Shown in pieces: positions 27,318 through 36,149 of a stretch of 64,000 nt of DNA (position 1 is the stretch's first letter; each line of letters starts with the position of its first letter). Made by a program: the position numbers and the translations under genes. Source of the stretch: Sulfuritalea sp. (GTDB lineage: Bacteria > Pseudomonadota > Gammaproteobacteria > Burkholderiales > Rhodocyclaceae); the NCBI GenBank assembly GCA_023229685.1, contig JALNYT010000010.1, forward strand, positions 1 to 64,000, written 5' to 3'. The notes under the pieces were generated by a model. The model saw only the letters and a list, made by a program, of their open reading frames with translations, searched no databases and had not been told where the DNA came from.

Positions 27318-28220
27318 CTAGCTCGTGAACAGTTCCGCGAACTGCTGCCGCAGCCAGCGGTTTCCTTCGTCGTCATGGAAACGCTCGTGCCAGCATTGCT
27401 TGACATCGAAGGCGGGAAGGGGAATCGGCACCGGCAGCAGCTTGATGTCGTTGTTGCGGGAGAGCTGGCTGCCGACGCTGTGGGGCACGAGTGCGATCAG
27501 GTCGGTCATGGCGATGATGCTCGGCAATACGAGGAAATTCTGCACTCGCAACACGATGCGACTTTCCAGGTTGTGCTCGATCAAGCTGCGCTCGATGACG
27601 CCGTGACCGGTTCCGGCTGGCGTGACGATGGCATGGGACGCGGCGGTGAACTGACGTGCTGTAATGCGTTCGCGGATCGCGGGGTGGTCGCGACGCACCA
27701 CGCAGACGTAATGCTCGCGGAACAGCCGCTGCTGGTAGAAGCCGGCACGGAAGTCCGGCAGGTTGCCGACCGCCAAGTCAACCTCGCCGCTCTTCAGGGC
27801 GTCCTGGGCCGCCGCGGTCGGCATGGGCAGGGTGCGGATGCGCACAGCCGGGGCGACCCGGCTCAGGCGGGCGAGCAGTCGGGGCAAAAAAAAGACTTCA
27901 CCCAGGTCGGTCAGGTAGAGACCGAAGCTGCGCTCGGATGTCGCGGCGTCGAACCCCTGGCTCTCCGACAGGGATACGCTGATCGTGGCCAAGGCCTGGC
28001 GCACCGGACCGGCGATCCGCTGCGCATAGGGTGTCGGCGCCATGCCGTTGGCGAGGCGGACGAACAGCCTGTCGCCCGTGGCCTTGCGCAGCCGGGCCAG
28101 GGCGTTGCTGACCGCCGGTTGCGACAGGCCCAGGCGATCGGCGGCGCGGCTGATGCCGCCTTCCGCAAGCACGGCGTCGAAGACCACAAGCAGGTTCAGA
28201 TCGAAATCAGAGATATTCAT
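27318..28220 (-). CDS. LysR-family transcriptional regulator
   Basis: This 300-aa LysR regulator has an N-terminal winged helix DLNLLVVFDAVLAEGGISRA through QPAVSNALARL and the usual C-terminal ligand-binding domain. The ATG at 28220 gives the typical NahR/NodD-like start MNISDFDLNLL; the frame stays open upstream but that part is not family-like. It is divergent from the EntE-like ligase and monooxygenase genes, 130 nt away, so salicylate or a related ortho-substituted benzoate or CoA ester is a likely inducer. Confidence 0.88.
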   Translation of the reverse strand: MNISDFDLNLLVVFDAVLAEGGISRAADRLGLSQPAVSNALARLRKATGDRLFVRLANGMAPTPYAQRIAGPVRQALATISVSLSESQGFDAATSERSFGLYLTDLGEVFFLPRLLARLSRVAPAVRIRTLPMPTAAAQDALKSGEVDLAVGNLPDFRAGFYQQRLFREHYVCVVRRDHPAIRERITARQFTAASHAIVTPAGTGHGVIERSLIEHNLESRIVLRVQNFLVLPSIIAMTDLIALVPHSVGSQLSRNNDIKLLPVPIPLPAFDVKQCWHERFHDDEGNRWLRQQFAELFTS

Positions 28221-28350
28221 GGCGTGAATGGATTCTATTCCCGCTATTTGCTGGAAGGGCCAACGGTATAGGAATAAAGTGCATCTCACGGCAGGAATTT
28301 CGTGCCGGACGACCGGGAATAACCCGGCAGAATTTTCAAGGAGGAGAACC

Positions 28351-30000
28351 ATGCTCGAAGGCTGCGTGCCCTGGCCCGCCGACCTGGCGGAACGTTACCG
28401 CACTCGCGGCTGGTGGGAGGGCATCACCATCCCGGAAATGCTGGCGCGCAGCGCCGGGCGCCACCCCGAGAAGACAGCTCTGGTCTGCGCCGCGCAGCGC
28501 CTGAGCTACCGCGATCTGGTGGAAACTTCCGAGCGACTGGCCTGCCGTTTCGTCGCGGCCGGTATCGAAGCTCTCGACCGGGTAGTCGTGCAGTTGCCCA
28601 ACGGACCGGAGTTCGTTCACACCTACTTCGCGCTGACACGAATCGGTGCCGTACCCGTCATGGCTTTGCGCGCCCACCGGCACACCGAAATCCGCCATTT
28701 CGTGCGGGCGTCGGGCGCCACCGCCTATGTGATACCGGACCGGATCGGCACCTTCGACTACCGGGCCATGGCCACCGAGATTCAGGCTGATTTTCCTGCC
28801 CTGCGCGCCGTGTTCGTCGCCGGCGACCCGGGTCCCGGACAACAGGATCTGCGCCCGATGATAGCCGCGCCGATGCCGGCGGAAGAGGTCCGTGCGGTGC
28901 TGGCGCAACGTCGCCCGGATGCGTCGGAAGTGGCCACCATGCTGCTCTCGGGCGGCACGACCTCACTCTCCAAACTGATCCCGCGCACCCATGACGATTA
29001 CGTCCTCAACGCCCGCCTCTGCGGCCGTGTCGGTGGCTTCGGCGCGGAAACCGTATTCATGGCCATCCTGCCGCTCGGACACAACTACAACCTGGCCTCG
29101 CCCGGCATGCTCGGCACCTTTTACCATGGCGGCACCATCGTGCTGGCACCATCAGGCGATGCGGCGGACGTGTTTTCGCTGGTCGAGCGCGAGAAGGTGA
29201 CGGTGATCGCCGCCGTGGTGCCGCTGATCTCCAACTGGCTCAATTCGCCGGTTCCCGATGACTACGATTTGTCGTCGCTGAAGGTGATCCAGAACGGTGG
29301 CGCCCGCCTGGCGCCGGAACTGCGCAGCCGGTTGCGCGCCCGCTTCGGCTGTACTCCCCAGGAGATCTACGGCACGGCCGAGGGCCTGATCAACATCGTT
29401 CCGCTCGATGCGCCCGACGACATGCTGCTCAACAGTTCCGGGGCGCCGGTCTGCGAGGATGACGAGATCAGGGTGCTCGACGATGACGGCAATGAAGTGC
29501 CGGATGGCACTCCGGGCGAACTGGTGACACGGGGTCCTTACACCATCCACGGCTACTACAAGGCGCCCGAGAAGAATACCGAGGGCTTCACGGCCGACGG
29601 CTTCTACCGCATGGGCGACATCGTGCGCAAGGAAGGCCGCTATGTCTTCACCGAGGGTCGCAGGAAGGATCTGATCAACCGCGGCGGCGAAAAGATCAGC
29701 TGCGAGGAAGTCGAGAACCTCATCTTCGGCCATCCCCGGGTGAAGGCTGTCACCCTGGTGGCGATGCCCGACCCGGTGTTCGGCGAGAAGGCCTGTGCAT
29801 TCGTCATTACCAAGGACGGGCAGGGCCTCGAATTCGGCGAACTGATCGCTTTCCTGCGGCAGCAGAACATCGCCAGCTTCAAGCTGCCGGAGCGGCTGGA
29901 GGTCGTGAGCGAATTTCCCCTCAGTCCGGTCGGCAAGATCCTCAAGCGCACCTTGCGCGAGGCGATTGCCGAGAAGATGGACAACGAAAAGGCCGGATGA
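28351..30000 (+). CDS. EntE-like aryl-AMP/CoA ligase, probably for salicylate or 2,3-dihydroxybenzoate
   Basis: This 549-aa ANL ligase resembles EntE/DhbE rather than benzoate-CoA ligases: LSGGTTSLSKLIPRTHDDY at about 196, GTAEG, and RKDLINRGGEKISCEEVEN in the hinge region. The C-terminal lysine motif LSPVGKILKR is intact. The ATG follows GGAGGAGAA. Translational coupling (ATGA) to a salicylyl-CoA hydroxylase-like gene, and the absence of siderophore genes, suggest a catabolic salicylate- or 2-aminobenzoate-activating enzyme. Confidence 0.85.
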   Translation: MLEGCVPWPADLAERYRTRGWWEGITIPEMLARSAGRHPEKTALVCAAQRLSYRDLVETSERLACRFVAAGIEALDRVVVQLPNGPEFVHTYFALTRIGAVPVMALRAHRHTEIRHFVRASGATAYVIPDRIGTFDYRAMATEIQADFPALRAVFVAGDPGPGQQDLRPMIAAPMPAEEVRAVLAQRRPDASEVATMLLSGGTTSLSKLIPRTHDDYVLNARLCGRVGGFGAETVFMAILPLGHNYNLASPGMLGTFYHGGTIVLAPSGDAADVFSLVEREKVTVIAAVVPLISNWLNSPVPDDYDLSSLKVIQNGGARLAPELRSRLRARFGCTPQEIYGTAEGLINIVPLDAPDDMLLNSSGAPVCEDDEIRVLDDDGNEVPDGTPGELVTRGPYTIHGYYKAPEKNTEGFTADGFYRMGDIVRKEGRYVFTEGRRKDLINRGGEKISCEEVENLIFGHPRVKAVTLVAMPDPVFGEKACAFVITKDGQGLEFGELIAFLRQQNIASFKLPERLEVVSEFPLSPVGKILKRTLREAIAEKMDNEKAG

Positions 30001-31166
30001 ACATGAAGATTCGCATCATCGGCGGCGGCCCGGCGGGACTCTATTTCGCGTCCCTGATGAAACGGGAGGATCCGGCGCACGACATCGTGATCTACGAGCG
30101 CGGCGCGCGCGACGCTACCTGGGGCTTCGGCGTGGTCTTCTCCGACCGCGCGCTGGAATTTCTGCGCGACGACGACGAGGCGATGTATCAGCAACTCTCG
30201 CCGTTGATGCAGACCTGGCCGAACCTGACCATCGTGCACAACGACACGCGGATCCCGATTACCGGCAACGGCTTTGCCGCCATCGGGCGTCTGGAACTGC
30301 TTTCGCTGCTCTACGCGCACGTCGAGGCGTTGGGTGTACGCATCGAATTCGACAGCGAGGTATCGTCACTCGCGGACCGGGAACGCCTCGGCGGAGCGGA
30401 TCTGATCGTCGGCGCGAATGGAGCGTCTTCCTGGATACGCAACGAAAACGAGGAAAAGTTCGGCACCATCAGCGATTTGCGCCGCAACAAGTTCATCTGG
30501 TACGGCACCTCCAAGGTTTTCGACAGCCTTTCGCTGACCTTCCGCAACACCGATCACGGCGTCTTCTGCGCCCACCACTACCGCTACAGTCCGACCATGA
30601 GCACCTTCCTCGTCGAAGTCGAGGAAGAAACCTGGCGCCAGGCGGGGTTCGAGAACATGAGCCCCGAGGATACGGTCCGGCATTGCGAGCGCGTTTTTGC
30701 GCAGGATCTGGATGGACATCCCATCCTTTCCAACAAATCTGGCTGGCGACAGTTCCCGGCGATCTGGAACGAGCGCTGGAGCTTCGGCAACGTAGTGCTG
30801 ATCGGCGATGCGCTGCGTACCGCCCATTTCTCGATCGGATCCGGCACGCGGCTGGCCATGGAGGATGCCATCGCGCTGTGGAAGGCCCTGCGCGAGAACG
30901 CCAGCGTGTCGGAGGCCCTGGCGCGCTATCAGGAGCTGCGCCTGCCGCCGATGAAGAAGATCTGGGATGCCGCCAACGTCAGCCTGCGCTGGTATGAGCG
31001 CATGGGCGAACTGATGAAGCTGCCTCCGGTGGATTTTGCCTACAGCTACATGACGCGCACAGGCCGGGTCAATCACGCCGAAGTGCGCCGCCGCGACTCG
31101 GCACTCGCCGCGGCCTATGAGGCGAATCACCCCGAACTGAGGGCAGCTTTTGGCTTGACTGGCTGA
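29997..31166 (+). CDS. FAD monooxygenase of the salicylyl-CoA 5-hydroxylase / 2-aminobenzoyl-CoA monooxygenase type
   Basis: This 389-aa flavoprotein hydroxylase has an N-terminal FAD motif GGGPAGLYFA, the VVFSDRALEFL segment characteristic of salicylyl-CoA 5-hydroxylases and of the N-terminal half of 2-aminobenzoyl-CoA monooxygenase/reductase, and GDALRTAHFSIGSG as the second FAD site. It ends where the reductase half would begin in the fused enzyme, so it is a stand-alone form. The start ATG overlaps the ligase stop. The separate reductase 78 nt downstream may supply the missing half. Confidence 0.85.
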   Translation: MNMKIRIIGGGPAGLYFASLMKREDPAHDIVIYERGARDATWGFGVVFSDRALEFLRDDDEAMYQQLSPLMQTWPNLTIVHNDTRIPITGNGFAAIGRLELLSLLYAHVEALGVRIEFDSEVSSLADRERLGGADLIVGANGASSWIRNENEEKFGTISDLRRNKFIWYGTSKVFDSLSLTFRNTDHGVFCAHHYRYSPTMSTFLVEVEEETWRQAGFENMSPEDTVRHCERVFAQDLDGHPILSNKSGWRQFPAIWNERWSFGNVVLIGDALRTAHFSIGSGTRLAMEDAIALWKALRENASVSEALARYQELRLPPMKKIWDAANVSLRWYERMGELMKLPPVDFAYSYMTRTGRVNHAEVRRRDSALAAAYEANHPELRAAFGLTG

Positions 31167-31194
31167 TGCTTTCGCCTTAATGTATACAGTATCC
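31155..31194 (+). promoter_or_regulatory. Possible promoter and GTATAC palindrome before the reductase gene
   Basis: TTGACT, a 17-bp spacer and a poor -10 (TAATGT) overlap the 3' end of the monooxygenase gene. A TGTATACA palindrome follows at 31181-31188, extending to GTATCC. The gap is short and the genes are co-directional, so an internal promoter is plausible but not certain. Confidence 0.3.
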
Positions 31195-31244
31195 ATAAAA
31201 TGATTCGGCGCACGCCGATTGCAGGATCACAGGAGGAGTTAAAA

Positions 31245-33215
31245 GTGACAAAGCCAGGCGAAGCAAAGCTCAGCCACCTGTTCCAGCCGGGACGGATCGG
31301 CAAGTTCGAGGTCAAGAACCGCATCAAATACGGCGCCTGCTGCGTCTCCAACTACAACGGCCGTGACGGCACGATTACGCCGCGCGAACTGGCGCGCGTT
31401 CGCGTCATCGCCGGCACGGGTTGCGGGCTGATCACCAACCAGGGGGCTTACCCCGATGCGCTGGGCGAGGGCAAGTCCTACTTCCGCCAGATCGCGATCC
31501 ACGACGACAAGTTCCTGCCGCAGTTCGAGATGATCGCGCGCTATATCCATGACGCCGGCGCCATGGCAATGCAGCAGATCCTGCATGCCGGCCGCTACGG
31601 CGGCATCGACCTCGGCTATTGCGTGCAGCCCTCGGTGGTGCCGCAGACCCTGCCGCATTTCCGTCCGCCGCGCGAACTGACCAAGGAGCAGATCAAGGTC
31701 GTCATCGCGCAGCACGCCGACGCGGCAAAGCGAGCCATTCGTGCCGGCTTCGACGCCACCGAGGTCACCAGTTTCATGGGCTATCTGCTGGCCAACTTCA
31801 ATTCCCGCTTCACCAACCAGCGCACCGACGAATACGGCGGTTCGGTGGAAAACCGCGGTCGCTTCATGCGCGAACTGATCGACGCCATCAAGCAGGCCAC
31901 GCCCGACAATCCGCTTTCCATTCGTCTCAACGGTGCCGAATTGATGGACCGCTGGGGCGGCAATACCCAGGAAGAATCCTTCGAACTCATGCAGCAGGCC
32001 GCCGATTGCGGCGTGGACATGATTTCGGTCACCGTCGGCTGGCAGGAGGCGCCGGAGTCCTCCTTCGGCCGCGACGTCGAGCCGGGCTACTGGAACTTCC
32101 TCTCCGAAAAAGCCAAGAAGATGTTCCCCAATGTCCTGGTCGCCTTCGGCAACCGTCTGCCCGATCCGGCCATGGCCAATGCCTGCGTCAAGGACGGCGT
32201 GTTCGATTACTGGGAAGTCTGCCGCCCGCTGCTGGCCGATCCGGAACTGATTCACAAGGCCGCCGAGGATCGAATGGAGGAAGTGCGTCCCTGCATCGGT
32301 TCGCTCAACTGCCTGTCGCGCCTGTTCCGCGATCTGCCTTACACCTGCACCATGAACCCGATGCTCGGCCACGAAGTCGAGCCCGAGTACCACGTCACCG
32401 AGGCGACCGAGAAGAAGCGCATCATGATCATCGGCGCCGGACCGGCCGGCATGGAAGCCGCAATCACGGCGCGCAAGCGCGGCCACTCGGTGACCGTGTT
32501 CGACAAGGCCGACAAGATCGGCGGCGCTCTCGGTGCCTACGCCGCCAACGACCTGGCGCGCCCGGCCGACCTGCAAAGCGTCATCGATTACTACGGCGTG
32601 ATGGCCAAGAAGCTGGGGGTTGAAGTGCGCCTCAACACGGAGGCCAATGCCAAGTTCATGCGCAGCGTGCTGCACGAGTACGACGTCTGCATCGTTGCCG
32701 CGGGTTCGCGCACCGATATGGCGGTGTTCCAGTACCTCGAAGGCTCCGAACTACTGGTCGACGCGCTGGAAGTGGCGCATGGCCGGACCAAGGTGGGCAA
32801 GCGCGTGGTGATGATCGGCGGCGGCATGATCGGCCTGACCATCTCCGAGTTCCTCGCCAAGGCCGGGCACGAAGTCACGGTGATCGAGCAGGAGAAGCGC
32901 ATCGGCGGCGACATCATGCCCACCTTCAAGTGGCGGCATACCGCATGGGTGGACGAACTTGGCATCCAGACGGTAACTCTGGCCCACTTGACCAAGGTGA
33001 GCAAGGAGGGCGCGACGGTGAAAACGACCAAGGGCGAAGAGAAGTTCATTCCTTGCGACAGCGTGATCGTGTCCAGCCCGCGCAAGGCCAACCACGACTT
33101 GTTTTACGAGTTCCAGTGGATGGTCGATGAATTGCATGGCGGCGGCGACGCTACGGTGCCGCGCGGTCTTGACGCCGCGATTCACGAAGGTTACCGGCTG
33201 GGCGTCAGGATTTGA
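31245..33215 (+). CDS. Old yellow enzyme-type iron-sulfur flavoprotein reductase (FadH/trimethylamine dehydrogenase family)
   Basis: This 656-aa reductase has an N-terminal FMN TIM barrel (LFQPGRIGKFEVKNRIKY, LHAGRYGG, then TNQRTDEYGGSVENRGR) and a C-terminal FAD/NAD(P) domain (IIGAGPAGMEAA and VMIGGGMIGLTISEF). The linking cluster motif reads CIGSLNC then PYTC: the family's second Cys ligand is Ser. I chose the GTG start because AGGAGGAG lies six bases upstream; an ATG 45 nt earlier lacks a site. It probably reduces the hydroxylated aryl-CoA or another enone. Confidence 0.82.
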   Translation: MTKPGEAKLSHLFQPGRIGKFEVKNRIKYGACCVSNYNGRDGTITPRELARVRVIAGTGCGLITNQGAYPDALGEGKSYFRQIAIHDDKFLPQFEMIARYIHDAGAMAMQQILHAGRYGGIDLGYCVQPSVVPQTLPHFRPPRELTKEQIKVVIAQHADAAKRAIRAGFDATEVTSFMGYLLANFNSRFTNQRTDEYGGSVENRGRFMRELIDAIKQATPDNPLSIRLNGAELMDRWGGNTQEESFELMQQAADCGVDMISVTVGWQEAPESSFGRDVEPGYWNFLSEKAKKMFPNVLVAFGNRLPDPAMANACVKDGVFDYWEVCRPLLADPELIHKAAEDRMEEVRPCIGSLNCLSRLFRDLPYTCTMNPMLGHEVEPEYHVTEATEKKRIMIIGAGPAGMEAAITARKRGHSVTVFDKADKIGGALGAYAANDLARPADLQSVIDYYGVMAKKLGVEVRLNTEANAKFMRSVLHEYDVCIVAAGSRTDMAVFQYLEGSELLVDALEVAHGRTKVGKRVVMIGGGMIGLTISEFLAKAGHEVTVIEQEKRIGGDIMPTFKWRHTAWVDELGIQTVTLAHLTKVSKEGATVKTTKGEEKFIPCDSVIVSSPRKANHDLFYEFQWMVDELHGGGDATVPRGLDAAIHEGYRLGVRI

Positions 33216-33275
33216 GACAGCAAACTCCGCCTGCCGACGGGGGTGTTTGCCGGATGCTTACAATGGAGTGATGGT

Positions 33276-34904
33276 ATGACCTACAGCGCCCATATCGACA
33301 GCTTTACCCGCGACAACCTGCCGCCTTTGGCTCAGCAGCCCGAGTTCCTCTTCGATCTGCCGGAACTGCAGTTTCCCGAGCGCCTGAACTGTTCCGACCC
33401 CTTGCTCGACCGCCATGTGGCGGAAGGGCGCGGCGCGCGGCTGTGCATCCAGGCGCCGGGTGTGCGCTGGACCTACGCCGACCTGCAGGAACGCGCCAAC
33501 CGCATCGCCAATGTGCTGGTCAGGGACATGGAGCTCGTACCCGGCAATCGCGTGCTGCTGCGCGCGCCCAACAATCCGATGATGGCGGCCTGCTGGTTTG
33601 CCGTCATGAAAGCCGGCGCCGTGGCGGTGGCGACCATGCCGCTGCTGCGGGCCAAGGAGCTCAAGCACGTCATCACCAAGGCGCGTGTAACCCATGCGCT
33701 TTGCGATCTGCGCCTGGCAGACGAACTGAAGGGCGCTGCGGCAGAGTGCGCGGAGCTCAAGCACATCCGCTATTTCAACGACACGTCGGCGGTTGGGCTC
33801 GAAGCGGCAATGGCGAAGCAGTCGACAGCCTTCAGCAACGTCGATACGGCCCTGACCGATACCTGCATGCTGGCCTTCACCTCGGGTACCACCGGGCAGC
33901 CCAAGGCCACCATGCATTTCCATCGCGACGTCATGGCGTCCTGCGTTTGCTGGCCGCCGCACGTCCTGCGCCCGAACGCTGATGATGTTTTCATGGGCAC
34001 GCCGCCGCTGGCCTTCACCTTCGGCCTCGGCGGACTGCTGCTGTTTCCACTCAGCGTAGGCGCTTCCACGGTATTGCTGGAGCAGGGCGCCCCCCAGGAT
34101 CTGGTCGACGCGATTGCGAACTACAAGGCGACGGTGCTGTTCACTGCGCCGACCTCCTATCGCGCCATCGCACCGCTTGCCGGTCCCTTGCGCGGCAGCA
34201 GCTTGCGCAAGTGCGTCTCGGCCGGCGAAGCCCTGCCCGCGGCGACACGCGCGCTGTGGAAGGAGGCGACCGGCATCGAGATGATCGACGGCATCGGCGC
34301 TACGGAACTGATGCACATCTTCATCTCGGCCGACGAAGCCCACGCGCGTCCTGGCGCCACCGGCACCGTGGTTGCCGGCTATGTCGCCTGCGTGATGGAT
34401 GACGATGGCAAACCGACTGCCCTCGGCCAGGTCGGCAACCTGGCGGTCAAGGGTCCCACCGGTTGCCGCTATCTCGCCGATGAGCGCCAGGCCAACTACG
34501 TCAAGAACGGCTGGAACTACACCGGCGACGCTTATGCGATGGATGCCGAAGGCTACTTCCACTACCATTCGCGCACCGATGACATGATCATTTCAGCGGG
34601 CTACAACATCGCCGGTCCGGAGGTCGAGGACGCCTTGCTGCGTCATCCCAAGGTAGCCGAGTGCGGCGTCATAGGCGTGGCCGACGAGGAGCGCGGCCAG
34701 ATCGTCAAGGCCATTGTCGTGCTGCGTCCGGGCAATGAGCCGACGCCGGCGATGGCAAAGGAGTTGCAGGACTTCGTCAAGCAGAGCATCGCCCCCTACA
34801 AGTATCCGCGCCAGATCGAGTTTGCCGGCACCCTGCCGCGTACCGAGACCGGCAAGCTGCAACGTTTCCGGCTGCGTCAAACCAATCAAGGAGAATCGAA
34901 ATGA
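33276..34904 (+). CDS. abmG: 2-aminobenzoate-CoA ligase
   Basis: This 542-aa ANL ligase activates 2-aminobenzoate (anthranilate) to its CoA thioester. The N-terminal region (YSAHIDSFTRDNLPP), SGTTGQPKATMHFHRDV at about 200, DGIGATELMHIFISA and PRTETGKLQRFR fit the 2-aminobenzoate-CoA ligase group. The ATG at 33276 has GGAG eight bases upstream. It overlaps the RidA-like gene by four bases, so ligase and accessory genes are translationally coupled. Paired with the monooxygenase and reductase upstream, it suggests an aerobic 2-aminobenzoyl-CoA pathway. Confidence 0.87.
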   Translation: MTYSAHIDSFTRDNLPPLAQQPEFLFDLPELQFPERLNCSDPLLDRHVAEGRGARLCIQAPGVRWTYADLQERANRIANVLVRDMELVPGNRVLLRAPNNPMMAACWFAVMKAGAVAVATMPLLRAKELKHVITKARVTHALCDLRLADELKGAAAECAELKHIRYFNDTSAVGLEAAMAKQSTAFSNVDTALTDTCMLAFTSGTTGQPKATMHFHRDVMASCVCWPPHVLRPNADDVFMGTPPLAFTFGLGGLLLFPLSVGASTVLLEQGAPQDLVDAIANYKATVLFTAPTSYRAIAPLAGPLRGSSLRKCVSAGEALPAATRALWKEATGIEMIDGIGATELMHIFISADEAHARPGATGTVVAGYVACVMDDDGKPTALGQVGNLAVKGPTGCRYLADERQANYVKNGWNYTGDAYAMDAEGYFHYHSRTDDMIISAGYNIAGPEVEDALLRHPKVAECGVIGVADEERGQIVKAIVVLRPGNEPTPAMAKELQDFVKQSIAPYKYPRQIEFAGTLPRTETGKLQRFRLRQTNQGESK

Positions 34905-35299
34905 AGAAATTGCTGCCGCCGGGCTGGATGGATGCCAAGGGTTACAGCCATGGCGTGGTGGCCCCGCGCGGGCAAATGGTGTTTGTCGCCGGGCAGGTCG
35001 GCTGGGACGGGCAGTGCAAGTTTCATTGCGACGATCTGGTGGGGCAAGCCGCGCAGGCACTGAAAAACATCGTTGCGATACTGGCGGAGGCCGGTGCGCG
35101 CCCGGAGCACATCGTGCGCATGACCTGGTACCTCGGCGACAAGGACGAGTACGACGTATCGCAAAAGGCACTGGGCCGGGTCTTCCGCGAAATCATCGGT
35201 ACCTACGGCGCGGCCATGACCGCGGTGCAGGTCGCCGGCTTCGTTGAGAAGGGCGCCAAGGTGGAGATCGAGGCCACGGCCATCATTCCCGACGCATGA
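34901..35299 (+). CDS. RidA-family protein lacking the usual catalytic arginine
   Basis: This 132-aa RidA/YjgF-fold protein ends with the family motif VEIEATAIIPDA. True RidA proteins hydrolyse enamines and imines with an Arg in the segment P-A-R-S-x-V-x-V; here the segment reads AAMTAVQV, so Arg is replaced by Met. It may therefore bind rather than deaminate, or use other residues. The context is attractive because the known product of 2-aminobenzoyl-CoA monooxygenase/reductase is an enamine-type ring. The ATG overlaps the ligase stop and its own stop overlaps the next start. Confidence 0.85.
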   Translation: MKKLLPPGWMDAKGYSHGVVAPRGQMVFVAGQVGWDGQCKFHCDDLVGQAAQALKNIVAILAEAGARPEHIVRMTWYLGDKDEYDVSQKALGRVFREIIGTYGAAMTAVQVAGFVEKGAKVEIEATAIIPDA

Positions 35300-35685
35300 G
35301 GCTGGATGAGTCGACCTGGCGGCAAGTTCTGGCGGTAATGCCCGCAGGCGACGTCGAGGTCAGCGAGGTGCTGGCGGTCGCCTTTGTCGCCAGCGATGAT
35401 TATGCGGCGAAGAGCGGCTCTGCCTGGCTATGGTGGCCGGGCAGGCACGGACGGCCGGTTGAGCAATGCGACTACGACGGGCGTTTTCCCGTCGATTGGG
35501 GCATGTTGCTGGTCATGAGCGAGGCGGCCCTCGAGGCCGTATGCGCCGAAGGCGAATCGTGCATGGCGGGCCTGGTGCGCCGGGGCAAAATCATGCCCTT
35601 CCTTTTGCAGCAGCGGGATGCGCTGGAGGCTGCCGGAATTCTGGACTTTATAGAGTCGCTTGAACTCGCGACTCCCAAACATTGA
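35296..35685 (+). CDS. Uncharacterised protein, first of a tandem paralogous pair
   Basis: I do not recognise this 129-aa protein. It is soluble, with an aromatic-rich centre (AWLWWPGRHG) and a C-terminal segment EAVCAEGESCMAGLVRRGKI followed by FLLQQRDALEAAG. That C-terminus aligns with the next protein (EETMRSE-type helix, then IKRLIRRGRMMFFVFKNKAQ), so the two genes are paralogues. The start overlaps the RidA-like stop (ATGA) and the stop overlaps the next ATG (TGATG). Obligate coexpression with the ligase suggests a pathway accessory role. Confidence 0.75.
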   Translation: MRLDESTWRQVLAVMPAGDVEVSEVLAVAFVASDDYAAKSGSAWLWWPGRHGRPVEQCDYDGRFPVDWGMLLVMSEAALEAVCAEGESCMAGLVRRGKIMPFLLQQRDALEAAGILDFIESLELATPKH

Positions 35686-36149
35686 TGACTACAGCTACTG
35701 ACCAAACCTTCGGCGAAATCGCCTCGTGGCAATCCATGCTGGATCGCCATCGTGAATTGTTCCTCGACATGGTGCAGGGCTCGCGTATCGGCTTCGTCTC
35801 GCGCGAGGCTTCGGGCATTCTGCCGGGCAAGCATCTGGACGGCGTGAAGGTCGCGTCGGAGGTGCCGATGCTGGCCTGGCAACTGGAGAACGGCGGAATG
35901 TCGGCGCGCATCGAGCGTTTTGCCGGAATGTCTTCGACCAAAGTCGATCTCTTGCTGGTGGCGGACGAAGAGGCGCTGGAGACTATGCGGAGCGAATTGG
36001 GCGGCGATACGCTGACGGTGATCAAGCGTCTGATCCGGCGCGGACGCATGATGTTCTTCGTGTTCAAGAACAAGGCTCAGCTGCAGGATGCCGGCTACGA
36101 GGATTTTCTCGATTCCCTCGGGCTGGCTTTTCTGGGAGCCTGCCGATGA
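35685..36149 (+). CDS. Uncharacterised protein, second of the tandem paralogous pair
   Basis: This 154-aa protein has no family name I can give. Its C-terminal half (LLLVADEEALETM, IKRLIRRGRMMFFVFKNK, then AGYEDFLDSLGLA) matches the preceding protein closely in pattern, while its N-terminus is longer (SWQSMLDRHRELFLDMVQGS). No membrane segment or metal motif is seen. A TTG one codon upstream is in frame, but the ATG at 35685 fits the TGATG coupling. It overlaps the zinc-ribbon gene by four bases. Confidence 0.75.
   Translation: MTTATDQTFGEIASWQSMLDRHRELFLDMVQGSRIGFVSREASGILPGKHLDGVKVASEVPMLAWQLENGGMSARIERFAGMSSTKVDLLLVADEEALETMRSELGGDTLTVIKRLIRRGRMMFFVFKNKAQLQDAGYEDFLDSLGLAFLGACR

Noticed and set aside
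31200..31244. ATG at 31200 as start of the old-yellow-enzyme gene
   Set aside because: The 15 extra residues are not family-like and no ribosome site precedes them, whereas GTG at 31245 has AGGAGGAG at ideal spacing.
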